From: Kistimonas sp964291505
GTDB taxonomy: Bacteria > Pseudomonadota > Gammaproteobacteria > Pseudomonadales > Endozoicomonadaceae
Assembly: GCA_964291505.2 (NCBI GenBank)
Contig: OZ220216.1
Coordinates: forward strand, 744,001 to 808,000
Length of the DNA stretch: 64,000 nucleotides
Direction: 5' to 3'
Shown here piece after piece: positions 36,322-45,646 of this stretch (positions are counted from its first letter, which is position 1; the number at the start of each line of letters is the position of its first letter). The notes under the pieces were generated by a model. It was not told the DNA's origin and ran no database searches. It saw only the letters and a program-made list of their open reading frames with translations. Position numbers and translations under genes: made by a program.

Positions 36322-36786
36322 CTATGTCGTTGGGGTGGCAGTGGCTGTACTGTTACGGCAATTGGAGGGTAAATAGGCGGTTTTCATACCGGAGCTTGAT
36401 ACGGCGGCACATGTCCATTGAATAGCGCCATTGGTTGCAGTTGGTTTCAGTAGTAGCTGGGCATCATCGATCACTTTACTGTTGTAGGTCATCAGGATTG
36501 AACCGTCAGATTGTACAGCGACACTCTTAACGGCATTGCCCTGAAGCGAATTGTCGAGGCCTGCCATTTCGTTAGACGTCGGCCAGATGCCTTCAGAGGC
36601 ATAATATTCAGACACGGCAGCTTTGACACCAGACGCCATATTTAAGCCTTCTGAGACATGTGCACGCTTGGTGTAATCCTGGTAAGCAGGAATCGCGACA
36701 GCGGACAAAATGCCAATGATCGCAACTACAATCATCAGCTCTATCAAGGTAAAACCTTGTCCGTTGAACTGTTTGCCAGAGTGCAT
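36322..36786 (-). CDS. pilA: Type IV pilin PilA
   Basis: Major-pilin-like protein assembled into type IV pili. The 154-residue prepilin has an 11-residue leader ending QG, then FTLIELMIVVAIIGILSAVA, with the prepilin peptidase site after Gly11, Phe as mature residue 1 and Glu5. A C-terminal cysteine pair (WTC...SNC, about residues 130 and 142) should close the disulfide loop. After it comes a Thr/Ala tail (STATATPTT). AAGGAG lies 7 nt upstream of the ATG. It is monocistronic; I saw no clear -24/-12 sigma-54 promoter upstream. Confidence 0.93.
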   Translation of the reverse strand: MHSGKQFNGQGFTLIELMIVVAIIGILSAVAIPAYQDYTKRAHVSEGLNMASGVKAAVSEYYASEGIWPTSNEMAGLDNSLQGNAVKSVAVQSDGSILMTYNSKVIDDAQLLLKPTATNGAIQWTCAAVSSSGMKTAYLPSNCRNSTATATPTT

Positions 36787-36998
36787 GACTCCTCTCCTTG
36801 GAAGATGCGCTTTGTTTTTTTGATTACAAAATAGTTTGGTAGGCCTCTTTCATTTTGTCTAGAAACCTAACCTGCATTGAGCTGGACGCGGGGAGGTGAC
36901 ATTGATGGCCAGCTTCGAATGACACGATTGGTTGGGCTTTTTGTCAGATGTTTTTGATAAAGTTATGGCAATACAGTTTGTCAAAATGGAAAGCGTCT

Positions 36999-37760
36999 AT
37001 GTCAGTAAAGCTGAATGATCTGGTGGAAGCCACCGAACAGAAGCTCAAGCCTTGGCTGTTTAAGGACTATGCACCCAATGGCTTACAGGTCGAAGGGCGC
37101 AGCGAGATAAAGCGGATTGTTACAGGTGTTACCGCCTGTGAAGCGTTGCTGGATGCTGCTATTGCTGCAGATGCTGATGCAATCCTGGTTCACCACGGTT
37201 ATTTCTGGCGAGGGGAAAATCCCTGTCTGACGGGTATGAAACGTCGCCGTATTGGCAAATTGATTCACAATGACATCAGTTTAATTGCTTATCACTTGCC
37301 ATTGGATGCTCACCCAGAACTGGGTAACAACGCCTGTCTGGGCAAAATGCTTGGGTTTGAAACCACCGGTGGAATGGATGCCGATGAGCAAACTTCAATA
37401 GGTCTGACCGGGAAGTTAGGGGCGCCACAGTCTCTGGAAATACTGGGAAAGCAGGTTGAGCAGGTGCTGGGGCGAACGCCCTTACTGGTGAGTGGCGGGG
37501 ATCATCCGATTAAAACGATTGCCTGGTGTACCGGTGGTGCACAGGGATATATAGAAAAAGCAATGGGTTTAGGGGTTGATGCTTATATCAGTGGTGAAAT
37601 CTCTGAACAGACCACCCATTTTGCCCGTGAAAATGGTATCCACTACATTGCTGCTGGACATCATGCGACGGAGCGTTATGGTGTGCAGGCACTGGGAGAA
37701 TGGTTAGAGACAACGCTTGGGATTGATCATCAGTTTGTGGATATTGATAACCCGGTTTGA
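36999..37760 (+). CDS. ybgI: NIF3/YbgI-family dinuclear metal protein
   Basis: A DUF34/NIF3 protein, annotated in databases as GTP cyclohydrolase I type 2-like; its physiological role is unsettled. The 253-residue product has the metal-binding HHG motif (ILVHHGYFW near residue 62), LIAYHLPLDAHPELGNN near 92, and the C-terminal GHHATERYGVQALGEWL near 225. I chose the ATG at 36999 (MSVKLNDL), with GGAAAG upstream; the longer frame starting at 36948 adds non-conserved residues. It is divergent from pilA. Confidence 0.93.
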   Translation: MSVKLNDLVEATEQKLKPWLFKDYAPNGLQVEGRSEIKRIVTGVTACEALLDAAIAADADAILVHHGYFWRGENPCLTGMKRRRIGKLIHNDISLIAYHLPLDAHPELGNNACLGKMLGFETTGGMDADEQTSIGLTGKLGAPQSLEILGKQVEQVLGRTPLLVSGGDHPIKTIAWCTGGAQGYIEKAMGLGVDAYISGEISEQTTHFARENGIHYIAAGHHATERYGVQALGEWLETTLGIDHQFVDIDNPV

Positions 37761-37802
37761 TTCAACGCTGGGTGGTAGCAATTCTCTATCCTGTCGATGA
37801 TT

Positions 37803-37828
37803 AGCAGCCAGCCCACGGGCTGGCTGCT
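37803..37828. terminator. Bidirectional terminator between ybgI and yfcC
   Basis: An almost perfect 26-nt palindrome (37803-37828) between convergent genes, with CTTTGTC after it. The T-run is short, so efficiency is uncertain. Confidence 0.6.
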
Positions 37829-37835
37829 TTGTCTA

Positions 37836-39371
37836 TCAGAGGTAAGCCGTGATCAGAAGCAGCACAGCTGCGAGGCCTGTCAGCATACCCAGCAACGGTA
37901 ATACAAACTTTAGCCACTTATCAAAGGTCACGTTGACCATGGCCAGAGAGGCCAGTACCAATCCTGTTGGGGTGATGAATGCCATCAGACCCATACCATA
38001 CTGGTAGGCGCTGACAATATTATCCCGAGGCAGACCCACCACATCGGCCAGCGGCGCCATAATCGGCATGGAAAGTACCGCCAGGCCGGAAGAGGAGGGG
38101 ACAAAGAAAGAGATACCGGCAAACAGAATCATCATCACAACGATGAAGAAGCCTTTATCCATGCCATCAACCAGACCGGCGCTGGCATGCAGGATGCTGT
38201 CGCTGATCATGCCCTGATCCATCAGGATGGTGACACCGCGGGCAATGGCGATGATCATGGCTACACCCAGCAGGTCACTGGCGCCTTGCAGGAATTCACG
38301 AACAAACGCCTTTTCATCACTGCGGGACAGCACGCCGACGACCAGTGCTGCCACAAAGAATAGGGTGGTCATCTCCATGAACCACCACCCCAGCTGGGAG
38401 ACCCCGTACACCATAATAATGAAAGTCGCAGTAAACACACCAAGAATCATCTTGGTTTGAGGGCTCATCTGGGCATTGTCAGCCGTGTGATTGCCGAGGA
38501 AACGCGCTTCCAGTTCCGCTTTTTGGCTGAAGATCAGTGATTTCTCTGGGTTGGATTTCACCTTCTCGGCATAACGGATCAGGTACCAGATACACAGGGC
38601 CGTGCCCAGCACCAGCATGATCAGGCGGGGTGTCAGGCCATCGGTCCAGTTAATGCCGGCAGCGTTGGAGGCAATGATGGTGCTGAACGGGTTGACGGTA
38701 GAGCACATGGTGCCCACGGAAGACCCCAGGTAAATAGCGGCCAGGGCGACGATGGCGTCATAACCCGCGGCCAGGAAGATCGGTACCAGGATCGGATAGA
38801 AGGCAATGGTTTCTTCCGCCATCCCGAAGGTGGTGCCACCAACGGCGATCAGAGCCGTCACGATGATAATCAGCCATTTTTCTCGTCCTTCCAGTGCTGT
38901 CGAAAGGCTCTGTATGCCAGAGTTAAAGGCGCCAGTGTGGTTGACTACTCCGATGAAGCCACCAATCACCAGCACAAAAAAGACGACACCAATGGAGTCG
39001 TACATACCAGCGATGGGTGCCTGGAAGAAGGCTGTCACGCCCTGTGGGCTAGGCTCGACTGTGGTATAGGTGCCGGGAATACCGATGGGCTTGCGGATGT
39101 CGCCACCGGTGAATTTGTCGAGCTGGGCCTTGATGTCAAACTGATCCAGTGTCTCCTGGGTGGCCGGGAATTCCTTCATGTCCCCTGACGCATAGGTAAC
39201 AGTGAACGTATTGCTGGCGTCGTCGTACGACAATTTGTCATAGATGCCGGGTGTGACCATCCAGGTCAGCATTGCGACCAGAGCTGCCACGATTAACAGC
39301 ACGGTATAGGCGGATGGAAATGACAGTTTTTTCTTCTGTTCAGAATGCGTGACGGTGGCAGTACTACTCAC
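37836..39371 (-). CDS. yfcC: YfcC family membrane transporter
   Basis: A 12-14-segment inner-membrane transporter of the YfcC/ArcD-like group (C4-dicarboxylate anaerobic carrier superfamily, DcuC-like fold), often annotated as a basic amino acid antiporter. The substrate is not certain. The 511-residue protein has an N-terminal membrane helix (about 18-42), a periplasmic segment of about 80 residues, then dense hydrophobic segments. The conserved stretches GGTTFGMAEETIAFYPILVP near 180 and FVPSSSGLAVLSMPIMAPL near 415 mark the family. It lies downstream of pepT on the same strand with a 96-bp gap, so peptide breakdown and transport may be linked. Confidence 0.88.
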   Translation of the reverse strand: MSSTATVTHSEQKKKLSFPSAYTVLLIVAALVAMLTWMVTPGIYDKLSYDDASNTFTVTYASGDMKEFPATQETLDQFDIKAQLDKFTGGDIRKPIGIPGTYTTVEPSPQGVTAFFQAPIAGMYDSIGVVFFVLVIGGFIGVVNHTGAFNSGIQSLSTALEGREKWLIIIVTALIAVGGTTFGMAEETIAFYPILVPIFLAAGYDAIVALAAIYLGSSVGTMCSTVNPFSTIIASNAAGINWTDGLTPRLIMLVLGTALCIWYLIRYAEKVKSNPEKSLIFSQKAELEARFLGNHTADNAQMSPQTKMILGVFTATFIIMVYGVSQLGWWFMEMTTLFFVAALVVGVLSRSDEKAFVREFLQGASDLLGVAMIIAIARGVTILMDQGMISDSILHASAGLVDGMDKGFFIVVMMILFAGISFFVPSSSGLAVLSMPIMAPLADVVGLPRDNIVSAYQYGMGLMAFITPTGLVLASLAMVNVTFDKWLKFVLPLLGMLTGLAAVLLLITAYL

Positions 39372-39467
39372 GGTTGAGTCCCCCTAATGGCAACAGGATG
39401 TGCGGTGTTTTTGGTGTTACCGCCGCCAGCTATGTCCCCCATGGCCAGCGGCTGGAATAAGATGGGT

Positions 39468-40712
39468 TTATTCGGTGTCCCAGTGTTTCTCAGCCGTCAG
39501 GCGACAGATGCTGATAATGGTTTCAATGGCTTTCAGGGCTGACTCAACACAGAGATATTCATACGGGCCGTGGAAGTTATGGCCACCGGTGAATATGTTG
39601 GGTGTAGGCAGTCCCATGAATGACAGGCGGGAGCCGTCGGTACCGCCCCGAATGGGTTTTATCTCCGGCTTAATACCACAGGCTTCCATCGCCTCACGGG
39701 CAATCGATACCACGTGGGGAACTTTTTCCAGCTCTTCACGCATGTTGGCGTATTCTTCGGTCAGCTTGACGATGACCCGTTCTTCGCCGAGCTGCTGGTT
39801 CATACTGTCAGCAATAGACAACAACAGCTGTTTGCGGTGCTCAAAACTGTCGCGGTCGAAATCACGGATGATGTATTCCAGCTGGGCTTCTGATTCACTG
39901 CCAGACATGCTGCAGAGGTGGAAGAAGCCTTCATAGCCCTCGGTTTTCTCCGGCACTTCATTGGGTGGCAACTCATTGGCAAACTGTCGTGCCAGATGCA
40001 TGGCGTTGATCATCATGTCCTTGGCGGTGCCCGGGTGAACATTACGTCCACGGAACAGGATATCGGCGCCAGCGGCGTTGAAGTTTTCACATTCCAGCCC
40101 GCCTAGTGCGCCGCCGTCGATGGTATAGGCCCAGCGGGCGCCAAAGCCGGCGACATCAAAGTGATCGGCGCCGCGGCCAATCTCTTCGTCCGGGGTGAAA
40201 CCGATGCAGATGTCGCCATGGGGAATGTCGGTGTGTTCAACCAGATAGGTGATGGCGGTCATAATCGCGGCAATCCCGGCCTTGTCATCCGCGCCCAGCA
40301 GGGTAGTGCCGTCTGAGGTAATCAGGGTCTTGCCGACATACTGTTGCAGAGTGGGGAAATCAGCGGGTGACAGGCGCAGCGCTTGCTCCTTGTTGAGCAG
40401 GATGTCCTTGCCGTCATAGTTTTCGATAATCTGGGGTTTGACGTTTTCGCCGGAAGCGTCCGGCGCGGTGTCCATATGCGCAATAAAACCAATCGGTGGG
40501 ACCGGGTGGGATGTATTGGCAGGTAGTCGTGCGGTTACGTAGCTGTTGTCGTCCAGTTTGACATCCGCCAGTCCCATGGCTGCCAGTTCATCACGGAGCT
40601 GTTGTGCTAACACCTGCTGGCCCGGGGTGCTAGGCACGGTGTCACTGGCGTCATCGGAGCGGGTGTTGAAGGATACGTAACGGAGAAAGCGTTCAATAAA
40701 TGCTTGTTGCAT
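39468..40712 (-). CDS. pepT: Peptidase T (tripeptidase)
   Basis: PepT is a cytoplasmic dizinc M20B aminopeptidase that removes the N-terminal residue of tripeptides. The 414-residue protein has zinc ligands in GFIAHMDTAPD (about 78-88), GADDKAGIAAIM near 141, FTPDEEIGRGADHFD near 177, and a C-terminal HNFHGPYE near 384. Length matches E. coli PepT (408). In enterobacteria pepT responds to anaerobiosis through FNR; no FNR site was recognised here. Confidence 0.96.
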   Translation of the reverse strand: MQQAFIERFLRYVSFNTRSDDASDTVPSTPGQQVLAQQLRDELAAMGLADVKLDDNSYVTARLPANTSHPVPPIGFIAHMDTAPDASGENVKPQIIENYDGKDILLNKEQALRLSPADFPTLQQYVGKTLITSDGTTLLGADDKAGIAAIMTAITYLVEHTDIPHGDICIGFTPDEEIGRGADHFDVAGFGARWAYTIDGGALGGLECENFNAAGADILFRGRNVHPGTAKDMMINAMHLARQFANELPPNEVPEKTEGYEGFFHLCSMSGSESEAQLEYIIRDFDRDSFEHRKQLLLSIADSMNQQLGEERVIVKLTEEYANMREELEKVPHVVSIAREAMEACGIKPEIKPIRGGTDGSRLSFMGLPTPNIFTGGHNFHGPYEYLCVESALKAIETIISICRLTAEKHWDTE

Positions 40713-41058
40713 ACCTGCATACTTCTTTTAATTTAGGCGAGACAAAACGTTGCGACATAATCTAGCGTGACAGATGGCGCGAAATATTGATTTGGATTAG
40801 GCGATTTTTGAAAACTGGTTTTACGAAGAAATACGTAGGTTATTATTGAAAAAATGACGGCTCAACGGCTGAAATAATGCATATGGTTATAAAACGATAA
40901 TTATTACCATGCGAATGTCGATCGCTGATGCTTCAGAGCAATATTGATCGGCTTATTTAAGAGAAAGTTGCTATGGATTAGGTTTGTTTGCGCAAAAGTA
41001 TTTGAGCTTAAAAGCTAATCAAGCAATAAATGGATGGTTACAACGCCCGTCAATCAAT
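40713..41058. other. 346-bp AT-rich intergenic region between pldA and pepT
   Basis: No gene is visible. It is markedly AT-rich and should contain the pepT promoter (minus strand). The only symmetric motif seen is a Fur-like 7-1-7 sequence at 40895-40909 (13 of 15 positions), about 185 bp upstream of pepT; it is weak evidence. Confidence 0.5.
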
Positions 41059-41922
41059 TCACAGCTGCCAGTGAGAAAAGGCGACACCGAGCCCAAACGT
41101 ATTGTTGTAATGGTTGTAATCGGAGATGGACTCTCCGTAGCCACTCGTTAATTTAACAATGCCCTGTAGGTTGCGATGAATGGGAAACAGCCAGGTGAAT
41201 TCCTCATATCCCCGGGAAAACAGGCTGCCGAGATTATTACGGCTTTTGAAAATCAGCTGGTGGTGACCAAGCGTATAATAAAGTTGTACTTCACCGTCGC
41301 CACGGTAGTGAGAGATATCCTTGTTATAGTCATGGTGGGTGACGTTGATTTTGATCCAGGGTTTGAGGCTGACAGATAAATTGCCGTTCTCAACCAGAAA
41401 ATCCAGGTAGACCCGATTCCAGCTATGCTCGTTGTCTCCCCCTTTGCCATTGGATTCATGCTGAAAGCCCGCTGAGGCTGATCGCCAGACCCACTCTCCC
41501 CAAGTATGGTTTATGGGCAGGGTATAAAACAGTTCCGGCTGGTAGTCAGTATCCCGAAAGTAGGCTGACTTGTCATACGCCTGCCAGAACGAGTTCTGGG
41601 TATACGCAAATTGCAAGGTGTCGTCTGGTTTGAACAGGTCACCGGCAAAAGCAAAACGCAGGCTTAACTGGAATTCAATTTCAGTTCTTTTGACGTGTCT
41701 GTCGTTGGGATTCAGCGGCGCAAAGAAAGCCTGGTTGGGCTTCTGGCTATGATGCACGGGAAAAAGATAGTTAGTCCGGTAGGGTTTCAGTATAAAAAGG
41801 TCTGACTCATGCTCATGGTCAGTTGATTGATGGGCTGCAGTCACTTCAGCTAAAGATACGGATGCGGTTAAGTAACATAGAATGGCGCAGAGGAAGGCAT
41901 GGGCACTGTTCCAGTTCATCAC
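41059..41922 (-). CDS. pldA: Outer membrane phospholipase A (PldA/OmpLA)
   Basis: PldA is a calcium-dependent 12-stranded outer-membrane barrel that hydrolyses misplaced phospholipids in the outer leaflet. The 287-residue precursor has a signal peptide (about 1-25) and the catalytic triad His155, Ser157 (FQHESNG) and Asn169 (SWNRVYL), spaced exactly as His142/Ser144/Asn156 in E. coli. The protein ends in a beta-strand closing with Leu rather than Phe/Trp. Functionally it complements the Mla system encoded at 25-28 kb. Confidence 0.95.
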   Translation of the reverse strand: MMNWNSAHAFLCAILCYLTASVSLAEVTAAHQSTDHEHESDLFILKPYRTNYLFPVHHSQKPNQAFFAPLNPNDRHVKRTEIEFQLSLRFAFAGDLFKPDDTLQFAYTQNSFWQAYDKSAYFRDTDYQPELFYTLPINHTWGEWVWRSASAGFQHESNGKGGDNEHSWNRVYLDFLVENGNLSVSLKPWIKINVTHHDYNKDISHYRGDGEVQLYYTLGHHQLIFKSRNNLGSLFSRGYEEFTWLFPIHRNLQGIVKLTSGYGESISDYNHYNNTFGLGVAFSHWQL

Positions 41923-42258
41923 ATTATCCGGTCTGTTGAGCCGTCGGCCATTACTCAGATACCGGAGGGGCGCCTTGAAGCTTTTCCTCGGTACGCTAAG
42001 TGATGTAATGGCTATCTAGGATAGCTTGCATGCTGCAAATTGTGATTTTTGTGGGCTATTTTTTGCATGTGATAAATGAATTTTTCGGGAATGCTGTTGA
42101 ATCGGCTTAACACTGTATCCGTCGTTTGGGCGAATACGGATAGTAAGGATGGAACAAGCAGCTTTTACGATGTCGCACTAAGCTAGAAAAAATAATGCAT
42201 CGTAAAGAAAGCGACTGATCGTTGGGTAACAGGGGTTCTTTTGGGAGGAGAGCACCAC
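41923..42258. other. 336-bp divergent region between pldA and the UPF0114 gene
   Basis: No gene is visible. It contains three inverted repeats: GCTATC-TAG-GATAGC (42011-42025), directly abutting TTGCA-TGC-TGCAA (42026-42038), and TATCCGT-N13-ACGGATA (42116-42142). These may be operators or transcript structures; none matches a regulator I can name. Confidence 0.5.
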
Positions 42259-42759
42259 ATGGAAAAATGGCTTGAGAACCTGCTGTATGCCTCTCGCTGG
42301 CTACTGGCGCCGGTGTATCTGGGTTTAGGGTTGGTGTTGATTATTCTCGTTATTAAGTTTTTCGAGAGTGTGTTTTTCCTGATGTTTAATCTTTTTGAAC
42401 TCTCGGAAATGACAGTTACGCTCAAGATTCTGTCGTTAATTGATGTTGTGCTCGTGGGTGGATTGCTGGTAATGGTGATGTATTCCGGTTATGAGAACTT
42501 TGTCTCCAAGCTGGATATCAAAGAAGGTGCAGAAAAACTCAGTTGGCTCGGTAAAATGGATTCCGGTTCCCTGAAAGCCAAGGTGGCGGCTTCCATTGTT
42601 GCGATTTCTTCCATTCATCTGTTGAAAATTTTCATGGATGCGGAGCATGTGGATAACGATAAATTACTGTGGTTTGTATTGATTCATCTGACCTTTGTCG
42701 TTTCTGCTATCGGAATGGGCATGCTGGATTACCTCATGAAGAACAAGAAACAAATTTAA
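42259..42759 (+). CDS. yqhA: UPF0114 (YqhA) family membrane protein, copy 1
   Basis: A 166-residue inner-membrane protein of unknown function, with four predicted membrane helices (about 15-38, 62-80, 105-120, 133-152). The family signature segments SRWLLAPVYLGLGL (13-26), MVMYSGYENFVSKLD (about 78-92) and ASIVAISSIHLLKIFM (about 113-128) are clear. GGGAGGAG ends 8 nt before the ATG at 42259. A second copy lies at 61107. It stands alone, upstream of cysDN. Confidence 0.9.
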   Translation: MEKWLENLLYASRWLLAPVYLGLGLVLIILVIKFFESVFFLMFNLFELSEMTVTLKILSLIDVVLVGGLLVMVMYSGYENFVSKLDIKEGAEKLSWLGKMDSGSLKAKVAASIVAISSIHLLKIFMDAEHVDNDKLLWFVLIHLTFVVSAIGMGMLDYLMKNKKQI

Positions 42760-42979
42760 CCACACAAGTCCATGGGAGGTTGATGCTTTCCTCCTCTCCT
42801 GTCATATACATATAAGATAATCATCTAATTATCCTCTTATTTATGCCTTAGCCTTATTGGTATAGTGGCATTCCCTGACAGTACCCGAATAATCATAAGC
42901 CCGCACTGCAGACGAACGGGAAGCGCAGGTAGCGACTCCCAACGATGGACGACTGTAGTGTCAGAATACGAGTGACCGC

Positions 42980-43891
42980 ATGAGCACGGATTACCACCAG
43001 AACCACCTCAAGCAGCTGGAAGCCGAAAGCATTCATATCATTCGCGAAGTGGCGGCCGAGTTCGATAACCCGGTGATGCTGTATTCCATCGGCAAGGATT
43101 CCGCGGTGATGTTGCACCTGGCCCGGAAGGCATTCTTTCCGGGGCGTCTGCCTTTTCCATTACTGCATGTGGATACCACCTGGAAGTTCCGCGATATGAT
43201 TACCTTCCGGGATGAACAGGCCAAAAAGCTCGATCTTGATCTGTTGGTGCACAGTAACCCCCGTGGCCTGGAAATGGGCATCAGTCCGTTTGTTCACGGC
43301 AGTAGTCGTCATACCGACATCATGAAGACTGAAGCCCTGAAGCAGGCACTGGACAAGTACGGATTTGATGCAGCTTTTGGCGGTGCTCGCCGGGACGAAG
43401 AAAAATCCCGGGCCAAGGAGCGGGTCTACTCGTTCCGTGATAAAAACCATCGCTGGGATCCGAAGAACCAGCGTCCGGAGCTCTGGAACAACTACAACGG
43501 ACGACACGAGAAAGGTGAAAGTATTCGTGTATTCCCGCTGTCCAACTGGACGGAACTCGATATCTGGCAGTACATCTATCTGGAAAATATCGAGCTTGTC
43601 CCACTCTACTTTGCGGCGGAACGTCCTGTTGTAGAGCGCGATGGCACCTTGATTATGGTGGACGATGAACGGATGCCGTTGAAACCGGGTGAGACGCCGA
43701 TGATGAAGAAGGTCCGGTTCCGCACACTCGGTTGCTATCCGTTAACCGGTGCGATTGAGTCTGAGGCGGATACCCTGCCATCCATCATCCAGGAAATGCT
43801 GCTGACCCGTACATCGGAACGGCAGGGACGGGTCATCGACCACGACCAGTCCGGCTCGATGGAAAAGAAAAAGCAGGAAGGCTACTTCTAG
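42980..43891 (+). CDS. cysD: Sulfate adenylyltransferase subunit 2 (CysD)
   Basis: CysD is the PP-loop adenylyltransferase that, with the GTPase CysN, makes adenosine 5'-phosphosulfate from sulfate and ATP. The 303-residue protein has the PP-loop SIGKDSAVMLHL near residue 36, HVDTTWKFRDM near 62, and FGGARRDEEKSRAKER near 133. Length matches E. coli CysD (302). It is 63 bp upstream of cysN, in the usual cysDN operon. A 220-bp upstream region presumably holds the promoter; no CysB site was identified. Confidence 0.97.
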   Translation: MSTDYHQNHLKQLEAESIHIIREVAAEFDNPVMLYSIGKDSAVMLHLARKAFFPGRLPFPLLHVDTTWKFRDMITFRDEQAKKLDLDLLVHSNPRGLEMGISPFVHGSSRHTDIMKTEALKQALDKYGFDAAFGGARRDEEKSRAKERVYSFRDKNHRWDPKNQRPELWNNYNGRHEKGESIRVFPLSNWTELDIWQYIYLENIELVPLYFAAERPVVERDGTLIMVDDERMPLKPGETPMMKKVRFRTLGCYPLTGAIESEADTLPSIIQEMLLTRTSERQGRVIDHDQSGSMEKKKQEGYF

Positions 43892-43954
43892 CGTTTCCAG
43901 TCCAACTCGAAAACTGAATAAATTGTTTACCAGCTGATTCCGGGGACGCTTGCC

Positions 43955-45613
43955 ATGAGTCACCAGTCTGAATTGATCGAAAAGGATATCCTTGGTTACC
44001 TCAAGGAGCACGAAGAAAAAGCATTGCTGCGGCTGTTGACCTGCGGCAGCGTGGATGACGGGAAAAGTACCCTGATTGGCCGTCTGCTGCATGATTCCAA
44101 GATGATTTACGAAGACCAGCTGGCGGCGATCAATGCGGACAGCCGACAGTCCGGCACCCAGGGCGACCGGCCGGACCTGGCCTTGCTGGTGGATGGCCTG
44201 CAGGCGGAGCGTGAGCAGGGCATCACCATTGATGTCGCGTACCGTTATTTTTCCACAGCGAAACGAAAGTTCATTATTGCGGATACGCCGGGTCATGAGC
44301 AGTACACCCGCAACATGGCGACTGGCGCATCGACCTGTGATCTGGCCATCATCCTGATCGATGCTCGATATGGGGTGCAGACCCAGACCCGGCGGCATAC
44401 CTATATTGCCAATCTGCTGGGTATCAAGCACCTGGTTGTTGCTATTAATAAAATGGATCTGGTGGATTTCTCTCAAGACCGGTTTGAGCAAATCCGCAAT
44501 GACTACCTCGATTTTGCCGAGAAACTGAGCCTTGGCGATGTCCGGTTTGTGCCCATGTCGGCACTGGAAGGCGACAATGTGGTGAACCGGAGCGACCGAA
44601 CTCCCTGGTATAGCGACGGTTCGATCATGGAGATTCTTGAAACGGTTGAAATTGATGGCGATAGGAATCTGACTGATTTCCGTTTTCCCGTCCAGTATGT
44701 CAACCGACCGGATCTGAACTTCCGTGGCTATGCTGGAACCGTTGCTTCCGGCGTCATTAAGCCGGGCGATGCTGTTACAGCCCTGCCTTCAAGAAAGCAG
44801 TCTACCGTAAAATCAATCGTTACCTGGGATGGTGAGCAAGACGAAGCCTTTGCCGGTCAGGCAGTGACCTTGACCCTGAATGATGAAATTGACATCAGCC
44901 GCGGTGATACATTGGCCCATTCGGACAACCTGCCGGATTTGCACCATTCGCTAGACGCAATGGTCGTATGGATGGCGGAACAGCCTCTGCAGCCGGGTCG
45001 CCGTTACGCCATCAAACTGGCCTCCTCCATGGTGGATGGCACTGTGCGTAACATTGAACACCGGGTTGACGTGAATAGTCTGGAAAAAGGCAGCGCTGAT
45101 CAATTAGGGTTGAATGAGATTGGCTTGTGCCATCTAATTTTGGAAAAAGCCGTACCCTTTGACCGGTACCAGGATAACCGGACCATGGGGGCTTTCATCA
45201 TCATCGACCGGATGACCAACGTCACTGTGGGTGCCGGTATGATCCGTGGAAAAACCGAAGCCGATGAACATTTGCTATTGCCTGTGTCAGCACATGACCG
45301 GCAGGTGCGCCTCGGGCATAAACCGGCGCGGGTGGTTTTGCCGGAAGGGGCGGATGTGAAGCGATTGGAGCGCAGCCTGTTTGACCGGGGGTATTTACCG
45401 GTGGTTGTCGCTTATGGGGTTGAGACTAACTGGCGTGAACAGGTAGAAGCACTCTATCAGGCAGGTCTGGTTGTTCTGGTATCTGATATGTCGCCAGAAA
45501 GTATACGGAATGAATGCCCTGTGCAGGCTATTGTTCTCGATAACGGCGACTCTTCAGTCAACGAGTTGGAAGAGCAGCTATTCAGTCATTTAAATGAAGA
45601 TGCTCTTCAATAG
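43955..45613 (+). CDS. cysN: Sulfate adenylyltransferase subunit 1 (CysN) with a degenerate APS-kinase tail
   Basis: CysN is the EF-Tu-like GTPase that energises sulfate adenylation by CysD. G motifs are CGSVDDGKST (about 30-39), DTPGHEQY near 111 and NKMDL near 166, followed by the EF-Tu domain 2/3 barrels. At 552 residues it is about 75 longer than E. coli CysN (475). The extra part (from about residue 460) aligns with fragments of APS kinase: ERSLFDRGYLPVVV, YQAGLVVLVSDMSPESIRNE, and a final ELEEQL helix. It has no GxxGxGKS P-loop and lacks most of the kinase core, so kinase activity is not expected. Confidence 0.93.
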   Translation: MSHQSELIEKDILGYLKEHEEKALLRLLTCGSVDDGKSTLIGRLLHDSKMIYEDQLAAINADSRQSGTQGDRPDLALLVDGLQAEREQGITIDVAYRYFSTAKRKFIIADTPGHEQYTRNMATGASTCDLAIILIDARYGVQTQTRRHTYIANLLGIKHLVVAINKMDLVDFSQDRFEQIRNDYLDFAEKLSLGDVRFVPMSALEGDNVVNRSDRTPWYSDGSIMEILETVEIDGDRNLTDFRFPVQYVNRPDLNFRGYAGTVASGVIKPGDAVTALPSRKQSTVKSIVTWDGEQDEAFAGQAVTLTLNDEIDISRGDTLAHSDNLPDLHHSLDAMVVWMAEQPLQPGRRYAIKLASSMVDGTVRNIEHRVDVNSLEKGSADQLGLNEIGLCHLILEKAVPFDRYQDNRTMGAFIIIDRMTNVTVGAGMIRGKTEADEHLLLPVSAHDRQVRLGHKPARVVLPEGADVKRLERSLFDRGYLPVVVAYGVETNWREQVEALYQAGLVVLVSDMSPESIRNECPVQAIVLDNGDSSVNELEEQLFSHLNEDALQ

Positions 45614-45646
45614 AAATAGGATTATGTTGATGACAGGGCTGCCCGA

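Noticed and set aside
36787..36998. Sigma-54 promoter for pilA
   Set aside because: rpoN is present and pilA often uses sigma-54, but no GG-N10-GC element with the right spacing was found on the minus strand.
40895..40909. Fur-box-like sequence upstream of pepT
   Set aside because: It matches the 7-1-7 pattern in 13 of 15 positions, but the region is AT-rich, it is about 185 bp from the gene, and PepT has no known iron link. Not listed as a site.
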